Positions 1 through 7,608 of a DNA stretch of 41,107 nucleotides are shown here, in pieces. The stretch lies in contig JAFWNG010000042.1 in NCBI GenBank assembly GCA_017510405.1, positions 1-41,107 on the forward strand, written 5' to 3'. The position numbers were made by a program, and so were the translations under genes. This DNA comes from Solobacterium sp. (GTDB taxonomy: Bacteria; Bacillota_I; Bacilli_A; Erysipelotrichales; Erysipelotrichaceae). Each line of letters opens with the position of its first letter. The stretch's first letter is position 1. Below the pieces are notes generated by a model, which was given only the letters and a program-made list of their open reading frames with translations, was not told the DNA's origin and did no database searches.

Positions 1-140
1 AACTGGAACAGTGTAGCAAACGAACCCATGATGACGACAGGCATGTTGTCGATAAAGGAGTCCTTAATAGAGGACAGAACCTTGTTCGACTGCATCTTTC
101 CAGCAAAGGAAAGAAGCGTGTTTGTTAAATTCTCATTCAT
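1..140 (-). CDS. PTS system EIIC component, lactose/cellobiose type (N-terminal fragment)
   Basis: Only the first 46 codons are in the window; the gene runs off the left edge. The translation begins MNENLTNTLLSFAGKMQSNK and continues with a segment like KDSFIDNMPVVIMGSF, which matches the start of the membrane channel subunit of lactose/cellobiose-type phosphotransferase systems, where an amphipathic N-terminus leads into the first membrane helix. Such proteins import and help phosphorylate beta-glucosides or oligosaccharides at the cytoplasmic membrane. The start is fixed by an AAAGGGG ribosome site nine bases upstream. A strong promoter and a cre box lie just upstream (164-192), so catabolite repression is expected. 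The sugar cannot be judged from this fragment. Confidence 0.75.
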   Translation of the reverse strand, partial: MNENLTNTLLSFAGKMQSNKVLSSIKDSFIDNMPVVIMGSFATLFQ

Positions 141-163
141 TGTGAAAATCCCCTTTCGAAATT

Positions 164-192
164 ATTCTAATCAAGACTGTAACCGTTTTCAA
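164..192 (-). promoter_or_regulatory. Promoter of the PTS EIIC gene
   Basis: On the minus strand TTGAAA (187-192) and TAGAAT (164-169) are separated by 17 bases, a good sigma-A-type promoter. The transcript start would fall near 157, leaving a short leader with the AAAGGGG ribosome site. Confidence 0.7.
178..191. promoter_or_regulatory. Catabolite-responsive element (cre) for CcpA
   Basis: TGTAACCGTTTTCA matches every defined position of the Bacillus cre consensus TGWAANCGNTNWCA. It overlaps the -35 hexamer and spacer of the PTS promoter, a position at which CcpA binding normally represses. The sugar-transport gene fits such control. CcpA itself is not in the window. Confidence 0.7.
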
Positions 193-386
193 GAGAATTC
201 ATGATAATTGTCGTATTTTCTCACATATTTTACCCACAATTGAATTTATGTATATCTTTGGCATTTTTAGCGGATTTTTGTTGGATTTCAAATCATATTT
301 CTTTTAAAAAAATTACACTTTGTGCCCTGTTCCTGCGGCAGTATGTTAAACTCTTGATACATAATTCATCGTATAGGAGAACGACT

Positions 387-1121
387 ATGAATGATCAGTA
401 TTCCGGCAATATCCTTTTCGACAAAAAATGGGCAGTATGCGGTGACAGTTTTACTGCCGGCGTAAGCGGCAATACTTTCACCGAAGGTCTCTATGCCGGT
501 GAAAATCTTATTTATCCTTACTATATAGCAAGACGCAATCAGATGCAGATCTGCCGTTTCTTCGAAGGCGGGCGTACCCTTGCGTACCCTGCTGCAGGTG
601 ATTTCAGCAACAGTCTTACCAATCCCAACGCTGACTTCTATTACAAAAATATCCCGGCTGACGCAGATTACATTACGATCTATCTCGGCATCAACGATTC
701 CCACCATGAACACGGCAAAGCCCGCGACGGCGAGGATCCCACCGGAATTATTCCGCTCGGCGAAATGGATGACATCGGTACTGCCACCTACTGCGGTGCG
801 TGGAACGAAGTGCTTTCCTGGCTGATCGTCAACCGCCCGTTTGCCCACATCGGCATTCTTGTAAGCAACGGTTGCGATCGTCCTGCCTACCGTGAAGTAC
901 AGATCGCTATGGCGGAAAAATACGGCATTCCCTATATCGATATGAACGGCGACCGCTTCACCCCGGTGATGATCCGTTCCCAGAACCCGGACATCTCCCC
1001 GGAAGTCAAAAAAGCAGTCCTGCTGAAGCAGGCTGTGGACTATCCGCGCAATACCCATCCCAACGATGCAGCACATGCGTTTGAATCCACATTCATTGAA
1101 GAATTCCTGCGCCGCATCTGA
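387..1121 (+). CDS. SGNH/GDSL-family hydrolase
   Basis: The 244-residue product has the SGNH order of blocks: CGDSFTAG with the nucleophile Ser21 near the N-terminus, YLGIND with Asn103 (block III), and a C-terminal THPNDAAH with His224. Members are esterases or lipases, often acting on acetylated sugars or lipids. No signal peptide is seen, so it is probably cytoplasmic. The start at 387 is chosen for its AGGAGA ribosome site; the reading frame is open from 201 but that stretch is A/T-rich noncoding leader. Odd point: the usual block V is DxxHP, but Arg221 stands where the Asp is expected, so the catalytic acid may be Asp218 or absent. The PTS gene is divergent and a terminator follows at once. 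The substrate is unknown. Confidence 0.8.
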   Translation: MNDQYSGNILFDKKWAVCGDSFTAGVSGNTFTEGLYAGENLIYPYYIARRNQMQICRFFEGGRTLAYPAAGDFSNSLTNPNADFYYKNIPADADYITIYLGINDSHHEHGKARDGEDPTGIIPLGEMDDIGTATYCGAWNEVLSWLIVNRPFAHIGILVSNGCDRPAYREVQIAMAEKYGIPYIDMNGDRFTPVMIRSQNPDISPEVKKAVLLKQAVDYPRNTHPNDAAHAFESTFIEEFLRRI

Positions 1122-1140
1122 GCATTTCCATACATACGTA

Positions 1141-1169
1141 TCCCCGGATCGAAAGACCCGGGGATTTTT
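1141..1169 (+). terminator. Rho-independent terminator of the SGNH hydrolase gene
   Basis: A seven-base-pair stem TCCCCGG/CCGGGGA closes a ten-base loop and is followed by five T residues. Confidence 0.85.
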
Positions 1170-1179
1170 GCGCATACAG

Positions 1180-1204
1180 AAAAAAGCAGGACATATGTCC
1201 TGCT
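1180..1204 (-). terminator. Rho-independent terminator of fba
   Basis: The perfect palindrome AGCAGGAC-ATAT-GTCCTGCT is followed on the minus strand by six T residues, directly after the aldolase stop codon. Confidence 0.85.
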
Positions 1205-1215
1205 CTTACTGAAAC

Positions 1216-2085
1216 TTATTCAGCTTTTCCTTCGGAACCGAATGCCTTGATCAGTTCTTTAGCCTTTGCAACGATTGCATCGCAGCCCGGCTTCAGGAGT
1301 TTACGTGGGTCATAGCCCTTGCCTTCGATATCCTTGCCTGCTTCGATGTACTTTCTTGTAGCATCAGCGAAGACCAGCTGGAGTTCTGTGTTGACGTTGA
1401 TCTTGGAAACGCCCATTTCGATGGACTTGCTTGTCTGCTCGAACGGGATACCGGAACCACCGTGGAGAACCAGCGGTTTGCCGTTGACTGCTTCGTTGAT
1501 CTCATTCAGACGTTCGAAGTTCAGACCAGCCCAGTTTGCCGGATATTTGCCGTGGATGTTGCCGATGCCTGCTGCGAGGAAGTCTACGCCGAGGTCTGCA
1601 ACTGCCTTGCACTCTGCCGGGTCAGCCAGTTCGCCGTTGGAAGCTACACCGTCTTCAACGCCGCCGATGCCGCCGACTTCGCACTCTACGGATACGCCTA
1701 CGCTGTGAGCCAGAGCGATGATCTCTTTGGACTTTTCAATGTTCTCTTCGATGTCATAGTGAGAGCCATCGAACATAACGGATGTGAATCCAGCTTCGAT
1801 GCAGGCTTTCGCGCCTTCGTATGTACCATGATCGAGGTGCAGAGCTACCGGGATCGTGATGCCCATGGAATCATGGAGATCTCTGACCATATCAACGACC
1901 ATCTTGTAGCCGCCCATGTACTTAGCTGCGCCTTCGGAAGCCTGGATGATAACCGGAGACTTGGACTCTTCGCAAGCCTTCAGGATGCACTTTGTCCATT
2001 CGAGGTTGTTTGTGTTGAATGCCGGGATCGCATAATGACCTGCATGGGCCTTATCGATCATTTCTTTTGCAGAAACTAATACCAT
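1216..2085 (-). CDS. fba: Class II fructose-bisphosphate aldolase
   Basis: The 289-residue product is a full-length class II (zinc) aldolase, which cleaves fructose 1,6-bisphosphate to dihydroxyacetone phosphate and glyceraldehyde 3-phosphate in glycolysis and runs the reverse in gluconeogenesis. Visible signatures are AIPAFNTNN near the N-terminus, ALHLDHGTYE with catalytic Asp85 and zinc ligand His86, VECEVGGIGG around residue 134, GNIHGKY with His178, and LVLHGGSGIP with His208, both zinc ligands. The C-terminal INVNTELQ segment binds phosphate. The start is set by an AAGGAGG ribosome site. It is monocistronic: its own promoter at 2118-2146 and terminator at 1180-1204. Tagatose-bisphosphate aldolases are close relatives, but the sequence reads as a normal fba. 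Confidence 0.95.
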   Translation of the reverse strand: MVLVSAKEMIDKAHAGHYAIPAFNTNNLEWTKCILKACEESKSPVIIQASEGAAKYMGGYKMVVDMVRDLHDSMGITIPVALHLDHGTYEGAKACIEAGFTSVMFDGSHYDIEENIEKSKEIIALAHSVGVSVECEVGGIGGVEDGVASNGELADPAECKAVADLGVDFLAAGIGNIHGKYPANWAGLNFERLNEINEAVNGKPLVLHGGSGIPFEQTSKSIEMGVSKINVNTELQLVFADATRKYIEAGKDIEGKGYDPRKLLKPGCDAIVAKAKELIKAFGSEGKAE

Positions 2086-2117
2086 AGAATTATAATTCCT
2101 CCTTGTTTTCTGTTTTC

Positions 2118-2146
2118 ATTCTAAACTTTTTTGAGAATATTGAAAA
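2118..2146 (-). promoter_or_regulatory. Promoter of fba with overlapping inverted repeat
   Basis: TTTTCA and TAGAAT are spaced by 17 bases on the minus strand. The -35 hexamer lies inside the inverted repeat TGAAAA-GCA-TTTTCA (2141-2155), which could be an operator. It resembles a cre box but has an extra central base, so CcpA is only a guess. Confidence 0.5.
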
Positions 2147-2215
2147 GCATTTTCATACGTGACAAGCGCAATATGTCACGGTGCTTCAGCCGTACGGCGT
2201 CATTACTCAGACCGC

Positions 2216-2593
2216 TTAGTTAAAGCCCCGGAATGTCAGTGTCATGCGGCGGTGCGTAACGACTTCTCCGTTGATATACATTTTGTATGTGATCTTCCAG
2301 GCTTCCGGTTTGACGTCCAGCCAGAGCAGTTCCGTCTCCAGTTCCATGGTTCCTTCAGCGGATCTGACTTTACAGGTTCCTCTTCCCTCCATTGGGAAGG
2401 TGATCTCAGTGGTGTCATCGCCGCGGCGCAGGATCTCGATCCGGTCGTCCAGGATGGTGACTGTGTTCAGTGCGTTCATCTGCGGCTCGGCATAGGTAAC
2501 GCGTTTGCCGCGGATCACTCCTTCGCCTTCCGCGATCACTTCTGTTGTATCCGTCAGGAAATCCTCCACCGTATGCTTTACATTGATCCTCAT
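2216..2593 (-). CDS. DUF1934-like (YwiB-type) beta-barrel protein
   Basis: A 125-residue soluble protein rich in alternating beta-strand patterns. It begins MRINVKHTVEDFLTDTTEVI and ends with a strand pair around MYINGEVVTHRRMTLTF, the shape of the small calycin-like DUF1934 family (B. subtilis YwiB), whose role is not established. Its ATG overlaps the stop of the upstream HD-domain gene by four bases and has an AAGGAGG site, so the two are translated together. It is the last gene of the ispF/HD/DUF1934 operon. No catalytic residues can be named. The family call rests on overall pattern and length and is moderate. Confidence 0.55.
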   Translation of the reverse strand: MRINVKHTVEDFLTDTTEVIAEGEGVIRGKRVTYAEPQMNALNTVTILDDRIEILRRGDDTTEITFPMEGRGTCKVRSAEGTMELETELLWLDVKPEAWKITYKMYINGEVVTHRRMTLTFRGFN

Positions 2594-3801
2594 TCTGCCT
2601 CCTTCGGATAGAATATCTTGTTGTCATCGTTCTGCGGACCGTGGATCAGGCTGTATACGATGTTGGACGCGGCAGACAGTTCCCGCAGGGATCCGTCTTT
2701 CATGCGCACCCAGATCGCGCCGTCACGGTCGCCGGTATACGGTACATAGGGACGCTGCCGTACCGCATCCTTAATCAGGTAACATCCTTTATCATAGCCC
2801 AGGGCATCCAGGTGTTCCCGGATCCGGCGGCGATTTTTTGGTGTATTGTCCGTATACTTGAACAGATCACGGTCGCGAATCCGGCGGGAAAGATCCTGCA
2901 GGATCGCATCCGGATGATCGCTGAGGCTTGTGAATCCGTAGGTGCATGTGTTGTCATCGAGGCGGAAATAATCTTTCAGCGGGATCTCCGCATCCTGAAT
3001 GACCGGAAGAAACAGCGGTATGACAGACGGGTCATCCCCGCCGGTCTCTTTCAGACGGTGGAACAGCGTATGGATCATGCCCTCGTAGCTTCTTGCGACC
3101 GGGTGGTAGTAGACCTGCCAGTACATGTGATAGCGCGCCATGATGTAGTTTTCCACAGCATATACGCCGCTTTCCTTGATCACAAGTCTGTCGTTTTCCA
3201 CCCGCAGTGTCCGCAGGATCCGTTCCAGGTCAAAAGTACCGTAGGTCGTTCCGGTAAAGTAGGCGTCCCGGATCAGATAATCCATGCGGTCGGCATCCAG
3301 CTGACTGGAGATCATCTGGCACATCAGGTAATTGGGGGACTTGTGGCGGATGACGTCAGCGACCTCTTTTGCCAGTCCTTTGGAACAGTCTTCCAGGATC
3401 TTCGTGATCTCTGTATTTTCTTCAATGATCCGGCATGTGACGGTCTCATGCGATGTACGGGATACTGCTTCAAACGCATGGCTGTAGGGACCGTGACCGA
3501 TATCATGCAGAAGTCCCGCCAGCATCACGGTGACTTTCTCCCGCTCGCTCAGCGTATTGCAGATATCCGGCACTTCGCTGCACATCCGGCGGACGATCTC
3601 ATAGACGCCGAGGGAATGGGAAAAGCGGTTATGTTCCGCGCAGTGATATACCATGTGCGCTCCGCCCAGCTGGCGGATCCGGCGCAGACGCTGGAACCAG
3701 CCGGTATTGACGACGTCCCATATGACCTCCAGATCGATATGTATATAGCCGTGGATCGGGTCACGCAGTACTTTTGTTTCTTCCGTTCTGGCAAATTCCA
3801 T
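2590..3801 (-). CDS. HD-domain phosphohydrolase (COG1078/YwfO type)
   Basis: The 403-residue product has the HD metal-binding set: NRFSHSLGVYE with His62, LLHDIGHGPYSHAFE with His99-Asp100, and QLDADRMDYLIRDA with an Asp near residue 169. The start IRDPIHGYI-like (LRDPIHGYIHID) is typical of the COG1078 group of dGTPase-like enzymes, which hydrolyse dNTPs or other nucleotides in the cytoplasm; B. subtilis YwfO is the nearest characterised type I can name. Its start codon overlaps the ispF stop by one base (TGATG), with the ribosome site GGAG inside the ispF end, so the genes are coupled. The exact substrate is not visible from sequence. Confidence 0.85.
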   Translation of the reverse strand: MEFARTEETKVLRDPIHGYIHIDLEVIWDVVNTGWFQRLRRIRQLGGAHMVYHCAEHNRFSHSLGVYEIVRRMCSEVPDICNTLSEREKVTVMLAGLLHDIGHGPYSHAFEAVSRTSHETVTCRIIEENTEITKILEDCSKGLAKEVADVIRHKSPNYLMCQMISSQLDADRMDYLIRDAYFTGTTYGTFDLERILRTLRVENDRLVIKESGVYAVENYIMARYHMYWQVYYHPVARSYEGMIHTLFHRLKETGGDDPSVIPLFLPVIQDAEIPLKDYFRLDDNTCTYGFTSLSDHPDAILQDLSRRIRDRDLFKYTDNTPKNRRRIREHLDALGYDKGCYLIKDAVRQRPYVPYTGDRDGAIWVRMKDGSLRELSAASNIVYSLIHGPQNDDNKIFYPKEAE

Positions 3802-4277
3802 CAGTGTTTCTCCTCCAGAAGCACGACTGCCTGGGCAAGCACGCCCTCCTGCCGGCCGACATAGCCGAGTCCTTCGCCGCGCGTTGCCTTCACGGAGATC
3901 TGCGAGATATCGCAGTGCAGCGCATCCGCGAAATTCTGACGCATACGCGGAATGTGCGGTGCCATCTTCGGCTTTTCGATCAGGATCAGGCAGTCTGCGT
4001 TGCCGAGCCGGTAGCCTGCTTTATCCATCATGTCCGCGACCGCTTCCAGGATCCGCAGCGAACATACGCCTTCCCATTTCGGATCGGTATCCGGAAAATG
4101 CTTCCCGAGATCACCCAGTGCCAGCGCACCGAGTATTGCTTCTGCCAGGGCATGTGTCAGCGCGTCCGCGTCACTGTGGCCGAGAAGTCCCTTCTCATAC
4201 GGGATCTCCACGCCGCCAAGCACGAGTTTCCTTCCTTCCGTCATGCGGTGAATGTCTGATGACTGTCCGATTCTCAT
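3801..4277 (-). CDS. ispF: 2-C-methyl-D-erythritol 2,4-cyclodiphosphate synthase
   Basis: This enzyme closes the 2,4-cyclodiphosphate ring in the non-mevalonate (MEP) isoprenoid pathway, releasing CMP. The 158-residue length is normal. Visible motifs are SDIH (Asp8, His10, zinc site), LLGHSDADALTHA with the third zinc His, the ALGDLGKHFPDTDPKW loop, and the C-terminal KATRGEGLGYVGRQEG. The start at 4277 is preferred over an upstream ATG at 4304 because GGAGG sits nine bases before it and the product then begins MRIGQSSDIH as in the family. It heads an operon with the HD hydrolase and the DUF1934-like gene and is transcribed divergently from cca. Confidence 0.95.
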   Translation of the reverse strand: MRIGQSSDIHRMTEGRKLVLGGVEIPYEKGLLGHSDADALTHALAEAILGALALGDLGKHFPDTDPKWEGVCSLRILEAVADMMDKAGYRLGNADCLILIEKPKMAPHIPRMRQNFADALHCDISQISVKATRGEGLGYVGRQEGVLAQAVVLLEEKH

Positions 4278-4316
4278 AGTATGTTTCCTCCGCGTTCCCA
4301 TCATTATCTTTCAATA

Positions 4317-4329
4317 ATTATAGTATAAT
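4317..4329. promoter_or_regulatory. Symmetric bidirectional -10 element between ispF and cca
   Basis: ATTATAGTATAAT is palindromic except for its central base. It gives a perfect TATAAT on the + strand (4324-4329, towards cca) and on the - strand (complement of 4317-4322, towards ispF). No good -35 hexamer is seen on either side. On the + strand the predicted start of transcription coincides with the cca start codon. Confidence 0.55.
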
Positions 4330-4335
4330 CTGCGT

Positions 4336-5520
4336 ATGAAAATGGTAATACCGGACGAAGTTCTGCGTCTGATGAATAAACTGAATGAACACGGATATGA
4401 GTGCTACGCCGTCGGCGGCTCCGTACGCGATGCCCTGATGGGACGGCCGGTCCATGACTATGACCTTACCAGCGATGCTCTGCCAAAAGAGATGATGAAG
4501 GTATTCCGTCCGGAATATACCGTTCTTCCGACCGGCATAAAGCACGGCACGGTAACGGTGCTGTCCGGAAAGTGGCCGGTGGAGATCACCACCTACCGGG
4601 CAGACGGCGGCTACAGCGACCACCGGCATCCCGACAGCGTCACCTTTACCCGCAGTATCCGGGAAGACTGCGCCCGCCGCGATTTCACGATCAACGCCAT
4701 GTGCTGTTCCGCCGATTCCGAGATCCTGGATTTCTTCGGCGGACAGGAAGACCTGAAAAACGGCATGATCCGCTGTATCGGCGTGCCCCAGCACCGTCTG
4801 GACGAAGACGCTCTGCGGATCCTGCGCGCCATCCGTTTCGCTGCCCGCTTCGGCTTTACGATCGAACCGGCGACTTCCGCTGCCCTGTTTGAAAAGAAAG
4901 AACTGCTGGCATGGGTTTCCGAAGAACGCATCCAGAGTGAACTGACCGGTTTCCTGAGCGCTCCGCATGTTTCTGCCTATCTGACGGATTACCGGGAGAT
5001 CTTCCTGCAGATCCTGCCGGAGCTGAGTACTGTAAGCACGGAACGCTGGGCCGAACTGGCGGAATCCTGCGGCCGATGCAAGGCTGACCCGGCTGTGCGG
5101 CTTGCCCTCCTGCTGTACGACGCGGAAAAGCCGGAAAGCATCATGCGGCGGCTGAAATACAGCACCGCTGAGATCCGCACGGTCCAGGCTCTGCTGGACA
5201 ACAAAGAACTCCCGATATCGACCCGTATCGATATGCGCCGGTGCATGAACCGGGTATCCTGCGATTTTGAACAGTATATCGATTTCCGCTGTGCCGCAGA
5301 TCCTTCCCTCAGAAAAGACGCACTGACCGCTCTGTACCGCACCGTCACGGAAGCCGGCGACTGCGTATCCCTGAAAGACCTCGCTGTAAACGGCTCCGAC
5401 CTCAAGGCAGCGGGACTCAGCGGAAAAGCTATCGGTACTTCCCTGCATGACGCGCTGGAAGCGGTCATGGAAGACCGGCTGGAAAATACAAAAGAAGCCA
5501 TCCTGAAATGGCTCCTGTGA
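4336..5520 (+). CDS. cca: CCA tRNA nucleotidyltransferase
   Basis: A 394-residue class II nucleotidyltransferase that builds or repairs the CCA end of tRNAs. Seen are the AVGGSVRDALMG motif, the catalytic pair in HDYDLTSDA (Asp41, Asp43), GIKHGTVTV, the ITTYRADGGYSDHRHP strand, RRDFTINAM, HRLDEDALRILRAIRF, and EERIQSELTG in the neck region, followed by a helical body and tail. With the complete GGxxR and CCA-adding set it is probably a full CCA enzyme, but some Bacillota split CC- and A-adding activities and this cannot be excluded. There is no Shine-Dalgarno: TATAAT ends six bases before the ATG, so the mRNA may be leaderless. A terminator follows directly. Confidence 0.9.
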   Translation: MKMVIPDEVLRLMNKLNEHGYECYAVGGSVRDALMGRPVHDYDLTSDALPKEMMKVFRPEYTVLPTGIKHGTVTVLSGKWPVEITTYRADGGYSDHRHPDSVTFTRSIREDCARRDFTINAMCCSADSEILDFFGGQEDLKNGMIRCIGVPQHRLDEDALRILRAIRFAARFGFTIEPATSAALFEKKELLAWVSEERIQSELTGFLSAPHVSAYLTDYREIFLQILPELSTVSTERWAELAESCGRCKADPAVRLALLLYDAEKPESIMRRLKYSTAEIRTVQALLDNKELPISTRIDMRRCMNRVSCDFEQYIDFRCAADPSLRKDALTALYRTVTEAGDCVSLKDLAVNGSDLKAAGLSGKAIGTSLHDALEAVMEDRLENTKEAILKWLL

Positions 5521-5528
5521 CCTGTAAG

Positions 5529-5554
5529 GCAGTCCTTTACGGACTGCTTTTTTT
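5529..5554 (+). terminator. Rho-independent terminator of cca
   Basis: Stem GCAGTCC/GGACTGC with a five-base loop, followed by seven T residues. Confidence 0.9.
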
Positions 5555-5557
5555 ATG

Positions 5558-5579
5558 AAAAAAGACAGCTTACGCTGCC
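5558..5579 (-). terminator. Terminator overlapping the end of the GNAT gene
   Basis: On the minus strand GGCAGC-GTAA-GCTGTC (one G-U pair) is followed by six T residues. The stop codon lies in the hairpin. Confidence 0.6.
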
Positions 5580-6082
5580 TCATCCAGTACTTTCTGAAAA
5601 GCGATCCGCTCGGCTCCGTCCGCCATATAGACGATGCCGCACTCCGCGAACCCGTTCTTTTCCAGCATGCGCCGCATGGAACGGTTGCGGGCATGGGTAT
5701 CCGCGCGCAGATCCTGTACACCCAGTTTTTCCGCCAATTCTTCGGCAAACCGCACAAAGATGCCGGCACTGCCGTTTCCTTTGCACTCCGGTGCGATGCA
5801 GGTGCGGTGCAGGACGATATACGGACGGTCATTCTTCCACTCCCCGTGTTCGATCACCCCGTAGCAGGGATCGACCGTCTGCCGGATACTGCAGTATCCC
5901 TTCACTTCCCCGGCAAGCGTCAGGACATAGCCGCATTCATTCTCAATATCTTCTTTCAGTACTTCTGGATTGGGATATCCGTTCTGCCACTGGTTGATCG
6001 ACTGCGACGCCAGGTATTCCTTGGCTTTGTCGATGATCACCATGATGGCAGGAATATCCGCATATTCCGATCTTCTTATCAT
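5570..6082 (-). CDS. GNAT-family N-acetyltransferase
   Basis: The 170-residue product follows the GNAT layout: an N-terminal IRRSEYADIPAIMVII strand-helix, a central beta-sheet around GYVLTLAGEVKGYCSIR, the acetyl-CoA pyrophosphate loop as CKGNGSAGIF (near residues 119-128), and the C-terminal ARNRSMRRMLEKNGFAECG. It would transfer an acetyl group from acetyl-CoA to an amine; the substrate cannot be read from sequence. The gene follows darA after 35 bases, separated by the darA terminator, and the ATG has no clear ribosome site (only weak GTAAAG), so expression may be low or depend on readthrough. Confidence 0.8.
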   Translation of the reverse strand: MIRRSEYADIPAIMVIIDKAKEYLASQSINQWQNGYPNPEVLKEDIENECGYVLTLAGEVKGYCSIRQTVDPCYGVIEHGEWKNDRPYIVLHRTCIAPECKGNGSAGIFVRFAEELAEKLGVQDLRADTHARNRSMRRMLEKNGFAECGIVYMADGAERIAFQKVLDEAA

Positions 6083-6092
6083 AGGCTTTACG

Positions 6093-6118
6093 AAAAAAGC
6101 GGTAATGGTGCCGCTTTT
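6093..6118 (-). terminator. Terminator of darA (bidirectional form)
   Basis: AAAAGCGG/CCGCTTTT closes an eight-base loop; six T residues follow on the minus strand. Confidence 0.75.
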
Positions 6119-6441
6119 CAGAGTTTTGTGAACTGTTCTACGTTCAGAACGAAGATCGTTGCGCCGCCGATCTGCACTTCCACCGGGAAGGATGCATATC
6201 TGCCGATGTCATAGGACGCTGTGGAAGGAACGATCTCTGTGCGGCGTTTTGCTTCGCTGCCGATGATCTCGATGCACTTTTCCACCAGATCATCTTCCGT
6301 ACCTACGATCAGTGTCGTATTGCCTGCCCGAAGGAATCCGCCGGTCGTTGCCAGACGCGTCATGTAGAAGTTGTTTTTTGTCAGAGCGGATGTTACAGCC
6401 GATGCGTCATCATTGGATACGATTGCAAGAATCAGTTTCAT
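6118..6441 (-). CDS. darA: Cyclic-di-AMP receptor protein DarA/PstA (PII-like)
   Basis: A 107-residue PII-like trimer-forming protein that binds cyclic di-AMP. It starts MKLILAIVSNDDASAV and carries the family signatures RLATTGGFLRAGNTT (the nucleotide-binding strand and T-loop region) and, at the C-terminus, FPVEVQIGGATIFVLNVEQF. These match B. subtilis DarA (YaaQ) closely in order and length. Its downstream target is not known with certainty in the family. It has its own GGAGG site and lies 63 bases after ychF; an A/T-rich stretch with TAGAAT upstream suggests a separate promoter. Confidence 0.92.
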   Translation of the reverse strand: MKLILAIVSNDDASAVTSALTKNNFYMTRLATTGGFLRAGNTTLIVGTEDDLVEKCIEIIGSEAKRRTEIVPSTASYDIGRYASFPVEVQIGGATIFVLNVEQFTKL

Positions 6442-6504
6442 ACTTGTTTCCTCCGTTTTTTAATTTTTTACGTTTTTATTCTATCACGTTTCCCGGTGAT
6501 TCAC

Positions 6505-7605
6505 TTATACATTGAACTTGAAATATACGACATCGCCGTCTTTCATCCGGTATTCTTTGCCTTCCTGACGGATCAGACCGTGTTCACGGAGCGCAACTTC
6601 CGAATGATACTGCATGAAATCCTCATAACTGTAGATCTCTGCCTTGATGAAACCGCGCTCGAAGTCACTGTGGATGATGCCGGCGCACTGCGGTGCCTTC
6701 ATGCCGTCACGGAATGTCCATGCCCGGCACTCCGGTTCGCCGACGGTGAAGAACGTACGCAGACCGAGCAGGTGGTATGCGGCGGTGATGATCTGATCCA
6801 GTCCGCTTTCCGGAATGGACAGTTCTTCCAGGAATTCTTTCTTCTCAGCCGCGTCCAGGCCGGACAGTTCTTCTTCGATCTTCGCGCAGATCGCGATGCA
6901 TTCGCTGTTTTCTTCGGCAGCGTATGCCTTGACTTTCTGATAGTAATCATTTTCATCCGGTTCGCTGATCTCGGCATCGGAGAGGTTCGCCACATAGATG
7001 ACCGGCTTCGCCGTCAGAAGTCCGTAGCCTTTGATATAGTCCAGATCGGAATCTTCCAGTTCAATGCGGCGTACCGGCGTACCGGCTTCCAGAGCCGGCT
7101 TCAACTTCTCCAGGCAGTCCAGTTCCTTCTTTGCCTCAGCGTCTTTTGCCTTTGCTTTCTTGGCAATTCTGCCGATGCGGTTTTCCACGGTCTCGAGGTC
7201 TGCGAGGCAAAGTTCCATATTGATGACTTCGATATCGCGGATCGGATCCACACTGCCTTCCACATGCTCGATATTGTCATCATCGAAGCAGCGTACGACA
7301 TGAACGATGGCGTCGGTCTGACGGATGTTGGCAAGGAACTGGTTGCCCAGTCCTTCACCGCGGGAGGCGCCTTTGACAAGGCCGGCAATATCCGTGAATT
7401 CAAAAGTCGTATAGATCGTCTTCTTCGGCTTGTAATACTCGGTAAAGTCTTCCATCCGGTGATCCGGAACTTCCACGATGCCGACATTCGGCTGAATGGT
7501 CGCAAACGGATAGTTTTCCGCCAGTACCTGGCTGTTTGTAATGGCATTGAACAATGTGGACTTTCCGACATTCGGAAGTCCTACGATTCCTGCTGTAAGT
7601 GCCAT
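6505..7605 (-). CDS. ychF: YchF-type P-loop ATPase of the Obg family
   Basis: The 366-residue length is standard. The Walker A motif GLPNVGKST lies at residues 8-16, DIAGLVKGASRGEGLGN follows as G3/switch II, then a coiled-coil arm, NLSD as the altered G4 motif that favours ATP over GTP, and a C-terminal TGS domain ending in MKDGDVVYFKFNV. YchF proteins bind ribosomes and influence stress responses and translation initiation. It is preceded by a DUF951 gene with a three-base gap and has a perfect AGGAGG site; this pairing (yyaF-yyzM in B. subtilis) is conserved in Bacillota. Confidence 0.95.
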   Translation of the reverse strand: MALTAGIVGLPNVGKSTLFNAITNSQVLAENYPFATIQPNVGIVEVPDHRMEDFTEYYKPKKTIYTTFEFTDIAGLVKGASRGEGLGNQFLANIRQTDAIVHVVRCFDDDNIEHVEGSVDPIRDIEVINMELCLADLETVENRIGRIAKKAKAKDAEAKKELDCLEKLKPALEAGTPVRRIELEDSDLDYIKGYGLLTAKPVIYVANLSDAEISEPDENDYYQKVKAYAAEENSECIAICAKIEEELSGLDAAEKKEFLEELSIPESGLDQIITAAYHLLGLRTFFTVGEPECRAWTFRDGMKAPQCAGIIHSDFERGFIKAEIYSYEDFMQYHSEVALREHGLIRQEGKEYRMKDGDVVYFKFNV

Positions 7606-7608
7606 GTC

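Noticed and set aside
201-386. Longer start for the SGNH hydrolase
   Set aside because: The first 62 codons are A/T-rich leader with no family match, and the ATG at 387 has a proper ribosome site.
2641-3864. 407-codon open frame antisense to the HD hydrolase
   Set aside because: Mirror frame of a conserved gene with intact HD motifs; no ribosome site or domain.
4318-5832. 504-codon open frame antisense to cca
   Set aside because: It covers cca and part of the GNAT gene, has no family pattern or ribosome site, and arises from the codon bias of the real gene on the other strand.
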